Below, piece after piece: positions 9,284-18,127 of a stretch of DNA of 64,000 bases (position 1 is its first letter; each line of letters begins with the position of its first letter). The notes under the pieces are model-generated. The model was given only the letters and a program-made list of their open reading frames with translations. It searched no databases and was not told the DNA's origin. This stretch comes from Rufibacter glacialis (GTDB lineage: Bacteria; Bacteroidota; Bacteroidia; Cytophagales; Hymenobacteraceae), in the NCBI RefSeq assembly GCF_008271745.1, contig NZ_VKKZ01000019.1:1-64000 (forward strand). The letters are read 5' to 3'. The position numbers and the translations under genes were made by a program.

Positions 9284-10326
9284 GGTACGGAGGCATTAAG
9301 AATGGGTGATCATCAAATATAAGGAATCTGATAGAGTCTTTCACCTTCCAGAACGGTTTTCAAGGGTGGGTAGTGTAGGAGGCTTTAGGTTAAGCAAGGC
9401 TTCTTGTGGGATTGGGTGAAAAGCTGGTTTTTACTTCTTTTATTTTTTAGTGTCTTTGGGTATGCCTTTCGCCGTTCCCTTGGCTTAACTGCTTCTAGCG
9501 ATGATCCAAGTACGGCTCTTTGCATAGTTACCACTAAGCGCTCACGGCCGCGAGGCCCCGTCTTCCCCTCTCGCACTGCCCTTTCGGCCTGAAGAGTTCT
9601 TCTCTCTTAGCTGCTGCTTATCTAGGGCCAAAAGCGAGGCGCGCACGGGAAAGACTGGAACAGGGGAAAGTTAGTAAAGGCGGTAAGGAGAACCCTGTAG
9701 AGACAACGGCACAGCCTTGTCTCTTTACGCAATTGCTATTTTTTACAATGCCGCTACAAAAACCAAAACCTCAAAAGTTTTGAAAATCTGTGAGGTCTTG
9801 GCTCCCAGGGTGTAATTTACCTTTTATGGCGGAAGGCTTCAACCTAGGTTCTCTGGTCAGTAACTACCTGATAAAGCGAAAGAAAGGGCTCAAGGCAAAG
9901 AAGGAGCTCAGAGAAAAGGCGCGAAAAGGGGGGCTATCCCCCAAGGAGAAGGCTAGGGTGAGGGGCAGCGGCAGCGGTGGTTCAAGAGGCAAGCCTTCTC
10001 CGGTTGGCAACATTTCCCTCATCCTAGCCTTCTCCTTGGGGGAGAAGGAACGGCGCGGTTCCGTTTCGGGCCTGGTTTGCAGAAGGGGGTTTTATATTAT
10101 CTGTATTGTTCGTCTTCTCCTGCCTGTATGTTAATCACGGAAGTAAATCTGCGCCATAGTATGAAAGAGATTTATCAACCAATAAATCCCATGGTTCAAG
10201 TTTTCAACTGAGACCTACCCTTATCTGAAGTTAGCAACTTCCGTGAGGCGACCGCCTTAAAAGGAGCGATGAAGGATAGCGCTTTCCGCCTGAGTTTCAA
10301 GAAAGCCGCCTGAAATGAGTTGCCTC
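9284..10326. other. Gene-free stretch of about 1 kb with small repeats
   Basis: No convincing gene. It holds agagacaa/ttgtctct arms at 9699-9706 and 9717-9724, a cctcaaaagttttg / aaaatctgtgagg near-palindrome around 9768-9797, and the long inverted repeat at 9937-10043 listed separately. An open frame of 114 codons (9790-10134) reads straight through these repeats and is not believable as a gene. The 9380-9660 part has a skewed, repeat-like composition but no matching partner within the window. Confidence 0.5.
9937..10043. repeat. 28-bp inverted repeat around a ~50-base centre
   Basis: The left arm 9937-9964 (tcccccaaggagaaggctag...) and right arm 10016-10043 are reverse complements with a single mismatch in 28. 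The right arm is a close copy of the repeat at 6191-6230. The arrangement looks like a dispersed palindromic intergenic element rather than a terminator, because no T-tract follows and no gene ends nearby. Confidence 0.7.
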
Positions 10327-10869
10327 TTACTGGTGGGAAGCAGGGGAAGTGGTATGGTTCTCCGCTACAATACCTAAGCGGGTGGCTAAAAGGTGCAGGG
10401 TCTTGTGGGCGTCCTCGGCATTGTCCGTACGGAATTCATAATCGGCTTCCTCTGACTGGGAATAGAGGCCAAGCGTGTACCAGAGCACCGGGGGCGCTGG
10501 TTTCTCCTCATGGGAGTGGCCATGATCATGGCCGTGGTCGTCGGCGGCCCGCAGGTGCGAGGTGAGCACCACCCGGTTGAACGCGGGCAGGGGTGCCCAT
10601 TTGCCCGTCTTCAGCCCGAACATGCTCAGGTACTCCCGTACGCGCCTTTTCTGGAAATCAAGCTGGAAACCGTGGAAGGTGAACCTGAAAAGAATGCCCA
10701 GCAACATGAGCAAACCGCCTACGGCCCAGGCTTGCCCTTTGTCTGCCTCAGAGCCTCTCCACCACGGGCTGCCCGCCACCCCGGCGCCCACCAGGAGCAG
10801 CACATAGCCCAGGTAACGGAGGGGTCCAAAGAAAGAATCGGTTTTACGGTCGAAGAGGTGGTGGGGCAT
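10327..10869 (-). CDS. Small membrane protein with a His-rich loop, unknown function
   Basis: About 180 residues when started at the ATG at 10869 (MPHHLFDRKTDSFFGPL); an in-frame ATG at 10902 would add 11 residues without clear benefit. Two hydrophobic segments near the N-terminus (RYLGYVLLLVGAGVAG and AVGGLLMLLGILFRFTF) form a membrane hairpin. They are followed by a soluble region with beta character and a His/Asp cluster (DDHGHDHGHSHEE) that could bind a metal. I do not recognise a named family. It lies 65 bases downstream of dnaX on the same strand and may be co-transcribed. Confidence 0.65.
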   Translation of the reverse strand: MPHHLFDRKTDSFFGPLRYLGYVLLLVGAGVAGSPWWRGSEADKGQAWAVGGLLMLLGILFRFTFHGFQLDFQKRRVREYLSMFGLKTGKWAPLPAFNRVVLTSHLRAADDHGHDHGHSHEEKPAPPVLWYTLGLYSQSEEADYEFRTDNAEDAHKTLHLLATRLGIVAENHTTSPASHQ

Positions 10870-10934
10870 GGGAAAGAAAGGAAAGCGGCACGGGTGTGAC
10901 AAGGCATACGCCTTCCCGTGTACGGGGAAGCGCT

Positions 10935-12875
10935 TTAAAAGTCGGTGTCCAGGCCCAAACGGTTTTTCAGGTCCTTGAGGACGGGGTACATATCTGCCAG
11001 GTAATTGTACTTGTCTTGCGAGGTATAGAGCTTACGGCTGTTTTCCTGCTGTACCACGTCTATGTGCACCTGCAGGCGGTTGTGGCCCATTCCCTGGCGC
11101 AGGTACATCAGGAACTCAGGCTTGAAGCTGTTGAACTCCGCTACCTGCACCTCATTCTCCACCTGTAAATGCACCTCGGCCTTCTCAGCGTCAAAGTACC
11201 ATTCACGATTCAGGATGGTGTATTCCAGGGTGCGATCCGTGTGCTTGATGCGGTCTACGTAAAGCTTCCAGAGCTGCTGCAGCTTGTGCTCATTGATGGG
11301 CGGCAAAGAGCCGGGCACGTAGTTCTCGGTTTCCTCCTCCAGCACTTCCACCATCGGCGCCGCCGAAGCCGCTACCTGTTCCTCAATGTTCTTCAGGCTG
11401 GGGAGCTTGGAGAGCTTGCGGCTGGCCAAGGGCGAGGATACGGTGCGCAAAGGGGCCGCCGGGGCTGCTGGAGCCGGAGCGGGTAGGGGCGGAGCCATGG
11501 AAGGCACCGGTGAAGGAGCTTCTTCGGGGTATGTGTCAAATACGGGGTCCTGGCCCGCGTCCATGTCTGCCGGAGCGGTGTTGTGGTGCGTTTCAGGCTC
11601 ATTTTTGGCAAAAGAGGCAGAAACGTGCGCTGCCGAAGGGGCAATTGCCGGAGCAGGAGCCGGGGCCGCTGCTGGTGGCGCCATGGCCGGAGCTGTACTA
11701 TTTGCGGCGGCTACGCTGGAACTTCCGTTAGTTTTTTTTTTGACGTCTCCCATGAGAGAGACGTCTGAGGCCAACTGCAGCGCATGGGGCAGGTGCGCCA
11801 GTTTCATGAGCAGCAGCTCTACGTGCAGCCGTTGGTTTTTGGCAGCTTTGAAGTTCTGGTCGCAGCTGCCTACCAGGTTCAGTCCAGACAGAAGAAAGCT
11901 CAGCGAGGCTTCCTGCGCCTGCTGGGCATAACGGACCTTGATGTTCTCAGACACCTGCAACAGCTGCACGGTCACCTGGTCTTTACACACCAGCAAACTC
12001 CTGAAATGCTCGCCAATGCCCAACACGAAGTTGTGCGAATCAAAGCCGTTTTTCAGGATTTCGTCATAAAGCAGCAAGGCGCCACTCAGGTTCTGGGTAA
12101 GTAAATATTCCGTGAGGCGGAAGTAATAGTCATAGTCCAGGATGTGCAGGTTCTGCACCGTGGCCTTGTAGGTGAGGTGATGGCCCGAGAAGGTCACCAT
12201 CTGGTCGAAGATAGACAAGGCATCACGCAGGGCACCGTCGGCTTTCTGCGAGATCAGGTGCAGGGCGTCGTCATCGGCCTTGATCTCCTCTTTCTGGGCA
12301 ATGCGGCCCAGGTGCTGCACCATGTCCTCAATCCGGATGCGGTTGAAGTCAAAGATCTGGCAGCGCGAGAGAATGGTAGGGATGATCTTGTGGCGCTCCG
12401 TGGTAGCCAGAATGAAAATGGCGTAGGCCGGCGGCTCTTCCAGGGTCTTCAGAAACGCGTTGAAGGCCGAGTTGGAAAGCATGTGCACCTCATCTATGAT
12501 GTAGATTTTGTACTTGCCCGTCTGTGGCGCATAGCGCACCTGCTCCACCAGGTTCCGGATGTCTTCTACCGAGTTGTTGGACGCGGCATCCAGCTCATGC
12601 ACGTTGAACGAGCTGTTGTTGTTGAAGCTCCGGCAGGAATCGCACTCGTTGCAGGCCTCTACCTGCGGCGTGATGTTCTGGCAGTTGATGGTCTTGGCCA
12701 AGATCCGCGCGCACGTGGTCTTGCCCACGCCCCTAGGGCCGCAGAACAGGAACGCCTGCGCCAGGTGGTTGCTGCTGATCGCGTTCTTTAAGGTAGTGGT
12801 AATATGGTGCTGCCCCACCACACTGTCAAAGGTGGCTGGGCGGTATTTACGGGCCGAAACAACAAAATTCTCCAT
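10935..12875 (-). CDS. dnaX: DNA polymerase III subunit gamma/tau
   Basis: The clamp-loader ATPase, 646 residues. The Walker A motif GPRGVGKTT lies at residues 46-54. The clamp-loader zinc module has Cys65, Cys75, Cys78 and Cys81. The Walker B/DExH-like stretch IIDEVHMLS and the sensor/arginine-finger segment TILSRCQIFDF follow. The C-terminal third is a long Ala/Pro-rich linker and a divergent tau-like tail (about residues 480-646), typical of Bacteroidota DnaX. No obvious frameshift slippery sequence marks a gamma form; I noted only an A-run in aaaaaaaaactaac (minus sense, near 11730), inside a region with Lys-Lys-Lys codons. The gene is essential and places the segment on the chromosome. 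Confidence 0.97.
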   Translation of the reverse strand: MENFVVSARKYRPATFDSVVGQHHITTTLKNAISSNHLAQAFLFCGPRGVGKTTCARILAKTINCQNITPQVEACNECDSCRSFNNNSSFNVHELDAASNNSVEDIRNLVEQVRYAPQTGKYKIYIIDEVHMLSNSAFNAFLKTLEEPPAYAIFILATTERHKIIPTILSRCQIFDFNRIRIEDMVQHLGRIAQKEEIKADDDALHLISQKADGALRDALSIFDQMVTFSGHHLTYKATVQNLHILDYDYYFRLTEYLLTQNLSGALLLYDEILKNGFDSHNFVLGIGEHFRSLLVCKDQVTVQLLQVSENIKVRYAQQAQEASLSFLLSGLNLVGSCDQNFKAAKNQRLHVELLLMKLAHLPHALQLASDVSLMGDVKKKTNGSSSVAAANSTAPAMAPPAAAPAPAPAIAPSAAHVSASFAKNEPETHHNTAPADMDAGQDPVFDTYPEEAPSPVPSMAPPLPAPAPAAPAAPLRTVSSPLASRKLSKLPSLKNIEEQVAASAAPMVEVLEEETENYVPGSLPPINEHKLQQLWKLYVDRIKHTDRTLEYTILNREWYFDAEKAEVHLQVENEVQVAEFNSFKPEFLMYLRQGMGHNRLQVHIDVVQQENSRKLYTSQDKYNYLADMYPVLKDLKNRLGLDTDF

Positions 12876-12965
12876 CGCTCTACAAAGTTAATCGATTCTG
12901 ATTTGTTTGCGCAACGGAAAGACGGCGGTGGTAACAGGTTCTTTGTTTAGTGCAACGCCGGGTGC

Positions 12966-13001
12966 GTTTAGGGGCTGTTCCAGGGAAAGCAGCCCCTAAA
13001 C
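12966..13001 (-). terminator. Hairpin terminator after the first barrel gene
   Basis: Perfect 12-bp arms (gtttaggggctg at 12966-12977, cagcccctaaac at 12990-13001) close a short loop containing cagggaaa. It begins 12 bases beyond the stop of the minus-strand barrel gene. It is homologous to the hairpin at 13891-13936. Confidence 0.75.
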
Positions 13002-13013
13002 CGGGAAGGAAAA

Positions 13014-13652
13014 TTAATTGCCGCCCAATGTGTAGTGGAGGCCCAGGAGTAAAGCGGTTGAGTTGGTCTTGTAGTCCAATTCTCGTAAATCAACGTCCTT
13101 CATTCCTATGTTATACCTTATTTCTGCACTTATCTGGAAATGGGAGAACAGCGTGCGCGAATAGCCAATGCCACTCGTAAGGCCATAGTCCGTCTTCTCC
13201 CAGTTGTCTGTGTAGTCATATTCATCATACTCGTACACCGCATTTTGTTTCTGCAAAAAGCTAAGATAAGGCCCTGCATTGAGAAATAGGCCTAGCTTTT
13301 TAAAGGTTACTCCGGCTAATATAGGAACCGTTATATAATGAAAGTGATACTTGAAGGGGATGACTCCTCTTAGACGTCCTGAATTGTCCATAAGCATATA
13401 ATCAGTGACGAAGCCTTTGTCTTCATACAGGAAATCAACTTTTAGAAAGAGCCGGCTGGGCTGGTATTTGATTGATATTCCTGCCGCTTTTCTATAGTCG
13501 CTTTCATTGTCGTTTCGTTGTTCTTCCCCCCTAAAGTAAGTATGGGTTGGGCCTGCTACTATACCAATGGATAGTTTATTGAGTGCTTGCTGAGCAAAAC
13601 TTAGAGAAGCAATTGTTAGTAAGAACAATGCTGATAAAATGCTCTTTTTCAT
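13014..13652 (-). CDS. Outer membrane beta-barrel protein (PorT-like family), copy 1
   Basis: A 212-residue exported protein with a signal peptide (MKKSILSALFLLTIASLSFAQQ, cleavage after FAQ). It has the outer-membrane beta-barrel pattern: an early LSIGIVAGPTHTYFRG strand, then alternating aromatic strands, and a C-terminal strand LLLGLHYTLGGN. It shares its plan with the protein encoded at 13942-14610 (GLVAGPSLSYFRGN; LLLGLHYSLTGN), so the two are tandem paralogues. It is likely a small 8-stranded barrel of unknown cargo. It is AT-richer than dnaX next door. Its own terminator follows directly. Confidence 0.85.
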   Translation of the reverse strand: MKKSILSALFLLTIASLSFAQQALNKLSIGIVAGPTHTYFRGEEQRNDNESDYRKAAGISIKYQPSRLFLKVDFLYEDKGFVTDYMLMDNSGRLRGVIPFKYHFHYITVPILAGVTFKKLGLFLNAGPYLSFLQKQNAVYEYDEYDYTDNWEKTDYGLTSGIGYSRTLFSHFQISAEIRYNIGMKDVDLRELDYKTNSTALLLGLHYTLGGN

Positions 13653-13890
13653 AGTTTATAATGTGATTATGGTGTTTTGTAATAATCTGTATTGTTTTAC
13701 TTTATAACAGCTGGGTTCTATTTAATCGTCTTATTTATTTCACAGCCGGGTTACGCCTTTGATGGTGGTATAGCAGACGTTCTGCAAAGTGGCAATAGGA
13801 GGGAACCCCCGGAAAATCCAAGGGTTAGGATAGACACTGTGTTGCCTAAATAACAAGAGGATCTGTAGGCTGTTTGTCTTGTGAAAAGTC

Positions 13891-13936
13891 TTTCCATTTA
13901 GCGGCTGTTTCAGGGAAAACAGCCGCTAAATGGAAA
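13891..13936 (-). terminator. Long hairpin terminator after the second barrel gene
   Basis: Perfect 20-bp arms (13891-13910 and 13917-13936) close a 6-base loop (caggga). The hairpin ends five bases from the stop of the barrel gene at 13942. The core matches the hairpin at 12966-13001, but one stem pair is changed from G-C to C-G on both sides, so pairing is kept. Confidence 0.8.
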
Positions 13937-13941
13937 GAAAG

Positions 13942-14610
13942 TTAATTGCCGGTGAGGCTGTAGTGCAGGCCCAGAAGGAGAGAGGTGGAGCCTGTTCGGC
14001 GGCTGTTGGGGCCTGTACTTATGTTGCGTAAACCCAGGTTGTGTCTTGCTTCGGCACTTAAGGTAAGTGCAGAGGAAATTGGTTTTGAGTAGCCAATACC
14101 GCCTGAAATACCTAAATCCAATCTTTTATAGTCTCTAGAGTTATCCGAGTTGTCCCGAATGGGACTATCAGGTGTGTTGTCTGAGTAATTTTGCTTCAGC
14201 AGAAAACCAGCGTAAGGACCAGCGTTCACAAAAAAGCCACTTTCTTTGATATGTACTCCCACCAGAACTGGAAGTGTGATAAACCGAAAATGAGTTTTTG
14301 CGGTGTAATCATCAAATATGTTGCCATTTGAATCTGTATAGTAAATATCAGTTTTTACACCTTTATCTTCATAGAATAAGTTAGTTTTAAGATAGAAGCC
14401 TTGCCGCTGATAACGGGCGGAGAGGCCAAAAGTGGAACGGATATCGTTTTCCCATCCCATATAGGTTCCATGCACATACTGGTTGCCTCTAAAGTATGAA
14501 AGACTGGGACCGGCCACTAAACCTACCTGCAAAGAGCCTGGGGTTTGTTGGGCAAAAGAAGGAATAGCTAAGGCTAGACCCACAACGAGGGAGCAAATAA
14601 AATTTTTCAT
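13942..14610 (-). CDS. Outer membrane beta-barrel protein (PorT-like family), copy 2
   Basis: A 222-residue paralogue of the neighbour at 13014-13652. The signal peptide is MKNFICSLVVGLALAIPSFAQQ. The first strand is LQVGLVAGPSLSYFRGN, and the periplasm-to-surface alternation ends in LLLGLHYSLTGN at the C-terminus. The middle carries charged, Asn/Asp-rich loops (DNTPDSPIRDNSDNSRDY) that likely face outside. The gene is separated from copy 1 by about 290 bases with its own hairpin, so the two copies are probably separately transcribed. Specific role unknown. Confidence 0.85.
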   Translation of the reverse strand: MKNFICSLVVGLALAIPSFAQQTPGSLQVGLVAGPSLSYFRGNQYVHGTYMGWENDIRSTFGLSARYQRQGFYLKTNLFYEDKGVKTDIYYTDSNGNIFDDYTAKTHFRFITLPVLVGVHIKESGFFVNAGPYAGFLLKQNYSDNTPDSPIRDNSDNSRDYKRLDLGISGGIGYSKPISSALTLSAEARHNLGLRNISTGPNSRRTGSTSLLLGLHYSLTGN

Positions 14611-14670
14611 AAATTAATTAGGGTTGTAAAATATAGAATTCATCTCTTTATAACTGTTTAGGTGGCAGAA

Positions 14671-15075
14671 CTACCTGAACGGCCACTTCACCAGACTCAC
14701 CTGGCCCATGGCGTCTTTCTCGTAGCGGGCCAGGCAATGCGGCTGAAACTGGGCGTCAAAGTTCTGCTCACCCGGCGCAACGGCGGTGGGGGCGGGCTGG
14801 CCTTGCAGGAAAAAGTACACTTTGGTGGTGCCATATTTGGTGTGGGGCATGAAATCACCGTATTGCTGCATCTGGTCCCAGAGGCTATCAGAGACCGTGA
14901 CGGCGTAAATGCGCTGAATAGGCCCCGTGTTGTTCTCGTTGCGGTAGAAGGCCACTTCCGTGAATTCGCCCTTTAAATCCTGCACGCCGGGTTGGGTGAA
15001 GGCATCTTTGATAAACCAGATGATCAGAACCGCGAAAACGGCGATCAAGATGTATTTTACGTTCTTTCCAGACAT
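14671..15075 (-). CDS. Single-pass membrane protein, unknown function
   Basis: About 134 residues from the ATG at 15075 (MSGKNVKYILIAVFAVLIIWF); the frame is open further upstream to 15129 but that part has no signal-like start. One N-terminal transmembrane segment (residues 7-22) anchors a ~105-residue domain with beta pattern (EVAFYRNENNTGPIQRIYAVTVSDSLWDQM...GTTKVYFFLQ). The purine-rich aaaggga stretch 7 bases before this ATG supports the start. I do not recognise a family; similar short membrane-anchored proteins occur across Cytophagales. It lies between the barrel pair and a plus-strand operon. Confidence 0.65.
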   Translation of the reverse strand: MSGKNVKYILIAVFAVLIIWFIKDAFTQPGVQDLKGEFTEVAFYRNENNTGPIQRIYAVTVSDSLWDQMQQYGDFMPHTKYGTTKVYFFLQGQPAPTAVAPGEQNFDAQFQPHCLARYEKDAMGQVSLVKWPFR

Positions 15076-15362
15076 CGCATTCCCTTTAGTAGTAAAGCCC
15101 AAACTTACGCACCAAGGCGCAGAACACAAGCAGAAACAGGTTTCCGGTTTTGGGCTCGATTCTAGAAAAGGACTTGGAAACTAATGCTCGGGTGGTTTTT
15201 GGGCCTATCACGCCACTTCCGGATAACATTTTTCAAAGGATTCAGTAAATGCTAAACCTACCGGTTCCCCTTTGGTCTGCCAAGCGGCGTTCTGGAAGAA
15301 AGCCAATGGCCCTGAGCCGTGGCAGGCCTACAACTTTCTACCTTTCAGCACTGAAGAATATT

Positions 15363-16103
15363 ATGGAATTAGATGATATGGCCCCCGAGGTGGCCAAAGA
15401 ATTTTACCCGCAGGCCCTGCAAATGCTGCACGAGAGTGGTCTGCCCTTCTTAATGGGTGGTGGCTTCGCCCTGCGGCAGTACACCGGCATGCAACGCGAC
15501 ATGAAAGACATGGATGTGTTCTGCAAGGCTGGGGATTGCCCGCGTCTGCTCAAGATATTCTCAGACGAGGGCTTCAAGACCGAACTGGTGGATGCCCGCT
15601 GGCTGGCCAAAGCCTTCAAAGACGGCAAGTACGTAGACTTTATCTTCAACAACCCCGGCAACAACATGCCCGTGAACGACGGCTGGTTCCGGCGGGCCCC
15701 TGAAGGTACCGAGTTTGGCGTACCCGTGAAATACATCGCCGCCGAGGACCTGTTCCGCTGCAAGATCTACGTGCAGAACCGCGAGCGTTATGACGGCTCA
15801 GACCTGAACCACCTCATCCTTCGGCACGGCGATAAAATGGATTGGGAACGCATCTTGCAGACCCTGGAGCAGCACTGGCAACTGGTGCTCATGCAACTGC
15901 TTTCCTTCCAGTTTGTCTACCCCTCTGAGCGCGACATCATTCCACGCTGGCTGTTTGATGAGTTGCTGCTAAGAGCCAAAGAGCAGTTTGACATGCCGCC
16001 GCCTACCGAGAAAGTATGCCGCGGTCTGCTCATAGACCAAACCCAATACGCCCCGGCCGTAACCGAGTGGGGGTTCAAAGCCATGACCATCATGACCATC
16101 TAG
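15363..16103 (+). CDS. Nucleotidyltransferase-fold protein
   Basis: About 246 residues from ATG 15363 (MELDDMAPEVAKEF); a longer open frame from 15249 adds an unconvincing basic leader. The N-terminal third has the pol-beta nucleotidyltransferase signature: GGGFAL at residues 32-37 and the acidic pair D49/D51 in KDMDVF, with a third Asp likely in KYVDFIF. It resembles the NTP_transf family of aminoglycoside and unknown nucleotidyltransferases. Substrate unknown; cytoplasmic. It lies 85 bases upstream of a metallophosphoesterase on the same strand, so the two may be a functional pair adding and removing a phosphoryl or nucleotidyl group. Confidence 0.8.
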   Translation: MELDDMAPEVAKEFYPQALQMLHESGLPFLMGGGFALRQYTGMQRDMKDMDVFCKAGDCPRLLKIFSDEGFKTELVDARWLAKAFKDGKYVDFIFNNPGNNMPVNDGWFRRAPEGTEFGVPVKYIAAEDLFRCKIYVQNRERYDGSDLNHLILRHGDKMDWERILQTLEQHWQLVLMQLLSFQFVYPSERDIIPRWLFDELLLRAKEQFDMPPPTEKVCRGLLIDQTQYAPAVTEWGFKAMTIMTI

Positions 16104-16188
16104 TTTTTAGTTAATTGTTAGTAATTGTTCGTTTTACCAGAACACGTTACTAAACAATCAACCATTAACAACCAGCAATATTTAACCC

Positions 16189-17019
16189 ATGGAACAACAA
16201 CCGCAACCCTTCGTTACGCCGCAACCTGTTCAGCCCCTGCAGCCCGTCAACCCGCAACCCTCTGATTTGCCTGTGCCGACCGGCGTGGCGGAGAAGCCGG
16301 TAAGGATTGCGGCCGTGGGCGACATTCACGTGCGCGAGACGGACAAAGGAAAATGGGTTGATTTCTTCAAAGCAGCCTCAGAACAAGCTGATATACTGCT
16401 CCTCTGCGGTGACCTCACTGACCATGGCTATGCCAAAGAGGCGGAGGTATTGGCTGAGGAGATGCGGGCCTGCACCATTCCGGTAGTCTGCGTACTGGGC
16501 AACCATGACCATGACAAAGACGAGCATGAAGCCATCCGGGCCTGCCTGCTGCGCGACAACGTGCATTTTCTGGACGGCGATGCCGTGGTGATCAAGAACG
16601 TGGGGTTCGCGGGCGTGAAAGGTTTTGGCGGTGGTTTTGACAAATACATGCTGTCTATGTTTGGCGAGGTGAGCAACAAAGCCTTCGTGCAGGAAGCCGT
16701 AGAGGAAGCCCTGAAGCTGGAGGCTGCCCTTTCCCGCCTGGACACTGAACACCCAGAGGTGAAAAAGATTGCCCTCTTGCACTATTCACCCATCAGGGCC
16801 ACGGTAGAAGGCGAACCAGACGCCATTCATCCGTTCCTGGGCTGCTCCCGCCTGGCAGAACCCTTAGACCGGCAGAACGTGCTGGCCTGCTTCCATGGGC
16901 ACGCCCACATTGGCACCCTGGAAGGGGAGACCCCCAAAGGCGTGAAAGTGTACAACGTAGCCAAGCCCATCTTGCAGAAAGCCGGCTTTGCCATGCCGTT
17001 TTTCCTGTTCGATGTCTGA
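16189..17019 (+). CDS. Calcineurin-like metallophosphoesterase
   Basis: A 276-residue cytoplasmic protein. After a Pro/Gln-rich N-terminus of about 30 residues (low complexity, unusual), it shows the full dimetal signature: GDIH at 44-47, GDLTDHG from 74, GNHDHD at 104-109, a later LLHYSP His, and GHAH near residue 237. Family members cleave phosphomonoesters, diesters or cyclic nucleotides; the substrate here is not evident. The coding start is the ATG after a short AT-rich gap from the nucleotidyltransferase gene. Confidence 0.88.
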   Translation: MEQQPQPFVTPQPVQPLQPVNPQPSDLPVPTGVAEKPVRIAAVGDIHVRETDKGKWVDFFKAASEQADILLLCGDLTDHGYAKEAEVLAEEMRACTIPVVCVLGNHDHDKDEHEAIRACLLRDNVHFLDGDAVVIKNVGFAGVKGFGGGFDKYMLSMFGEVSNKAFVQEAVEEALKLEAALSRLDTEHPEVKKIALLHYSPIRATVEGEPDAIHPFLGCSRLAEPLDRQNVLACFHGHAHIGTLEGETPKGVKVYNVAKPILQKAGFAMPFFLFDV

Positions 17020-17191
17020 AAGGAGTCCTGAGTTCAGAGTCTTGAGTCCTGAGTCGTAGGGGCAAACCCTGTAGTTGCCCTTTTAGTGGACCAGCACAGT
17101 CTAATGGCAGGAGCCATCCCATCAAAACGGGAATAATCAAGGCCCAGAAGAAAAGTCTGTAAGGCAGCGTTAACCCAAGCAAAATTTAATT

Positions 17192-17237
17192 AGCCTGTTT
17201 AAGGCCTGGTTTCTAAGAATCAGGCTTTAAACAGGCT
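17192..17237 (-). terminator. Hairpin terminator of the methyltransferase gene
   Basis: Arms of 17 bases (17192-17208 and 17221-17237) with one mismatch, core agcctgtttaa...ttaaacaggct. It abuts the minus-strand stop codon at 17238-17240. It belongs to the same aggcctg/caggcct palindrome family found at other gene ends here. Confidence 0.7.
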
Positions 17238-17984
17238 TTACTTTTTAATCCGGCCCATCCGGCTGAAGATAGGAAACTGTACCTCTTTGCCTTCCTCCTC
17301 GGGCCAAACCCCTTTCACCTGTTGTATGAGAGATACCACCGGATTCTCTCCTTTCTCCCGGATATACGCCTGCACGCTGGACCAGGAGTTCAGGTAGCCT
17401 TCCAGATCAGAAATAGACCAATGGGTGGTGATGGCGCCGGTAAAAGCGGGTTCTTCTTTAAAAGGAAACGGAAGGGTGGCATACCTCTCATCAATGTAAG
17501 AACGCTCGAAATCCCAGAACGGGCCTACGGTTTGCGTGTAGAAATGCTGGAGGAGTGCGTCAATCTCCGGGGAAATGGAGAGCAGGCCATAGCCCCAGAG
17601 CGCCAACAATGCGTTGGGCTTGGCTACCCTGGTAACCTCGGCATAAAACGCATCGAAGTCAAACCAATGCACCGCCTGGCCCACCGTGATCAAATCAAAG
17701 GTAGCGTCTGGGAAGGTGGTGCGCTCGGCGGGCAGCAGGTGATAAGTGATGCGGTCTGAGGACGGAGCCTGCTGCAGCTGTTTCTCGCTGATGTCTGTGG
17801 CATGCACGTGGGTAAAGAAGTTGGCCAGTTCCACGGCCACCTGGCCGTTGCCCGTGCCGCAGTCCCAGGCCAGGTCATGGTGGTGGACCAGGGCGCGCAA
17901 ATGCTGGTACAGGGCAGCAGGGTAGGTGGGCCTGAACTTCTTATAGAGGCTGGCCTGGATAGAGAAATTGTCTTTAGGTGCCAT
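17238..17984 (-). CDS. Class I SAM-dependent methyltransferase
   Basis: A 248-residue cytoplasmic protein of the Methyltransf_11 group. The SAM-binding motif I is WDCGTGNGQVAVELA (about residues 40-54), motif II is HATDISEKQL (the acidic residue that binds the ribose), and the post-I core is TFDLITVGQAVHWFDFDAF. This HWFD/F pattern is typical of trans-aconitate-methyltransferase-like and ubiquinone/menaquinone-type relatives, so a small-molecule substrate is likely. It stands alone, facing the following P5C dehydrogenase gene across a shared intergenic region. Confidence 0.88.
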   Translation of the reverse strand: MAPKDNFSIQASLYKKFRPTYPAALYQHLRALVHHHDLAWDCGTGNGQVAVELANFFTHVHATDISEKQLQQAPSSDRITYHLLPAERTTFPDATFDLITVGQAVHWFDFDAFYAEVTRVAKPNALLALWGYGLLSISPEIDALLQHFYTQTVGPFWDFERSYIDERYATLPFPFKEEPAFTGAITTHWSISDLEGYLNSWSSVQAYIREKGENPVVSLIQQVKGVWPEEEGKEVQFPIFSRMGRIKK

Positions 17985-18084
17985 AGCGGTATATCATGAG
18001 CTTTTCTGTTGGTAACCGTAAGGGAAGGGTACTTCCCTTGCCTCTACAGGCTACCCAGCGTTAGCCTTTTTTACTCGAAACCCC

Positions 18085-18092
18085 TACCTTTG
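18085..18092 (+). promoter_or_regulatory. Putative -7 box (TACCTTTG) of pruA
   Basis: TACCTTTG matches the Bacteroidota consensus TAnnTTTG exactly and lies 36 bases before the ATG of the P5C dehydrogenase gene. The -33 region (gttag, T-run) is only weakly consensus-like. Confidence 0.45.
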
Positions 18093-18127
18093 TTTATCTC
18101 ATCATTTGAATTTAAAACAATACCTAT

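Noticed and set aside
9790..10134. A 114-codon plus-strand open frame
   Set aside because: It runs through the inverted repeat at 9937-10043 and the product is low-complexity and basic with no family features; repeat sequence explains it.
11715..11745. Programmed frameshift site in dnaX (A/T run at about 11730)
   Set aside because: A run of A residues occurs in the Lys-rich linker, but no downstream stem or early -1 stop layout was convincing, and a tau-length product reads through without it.
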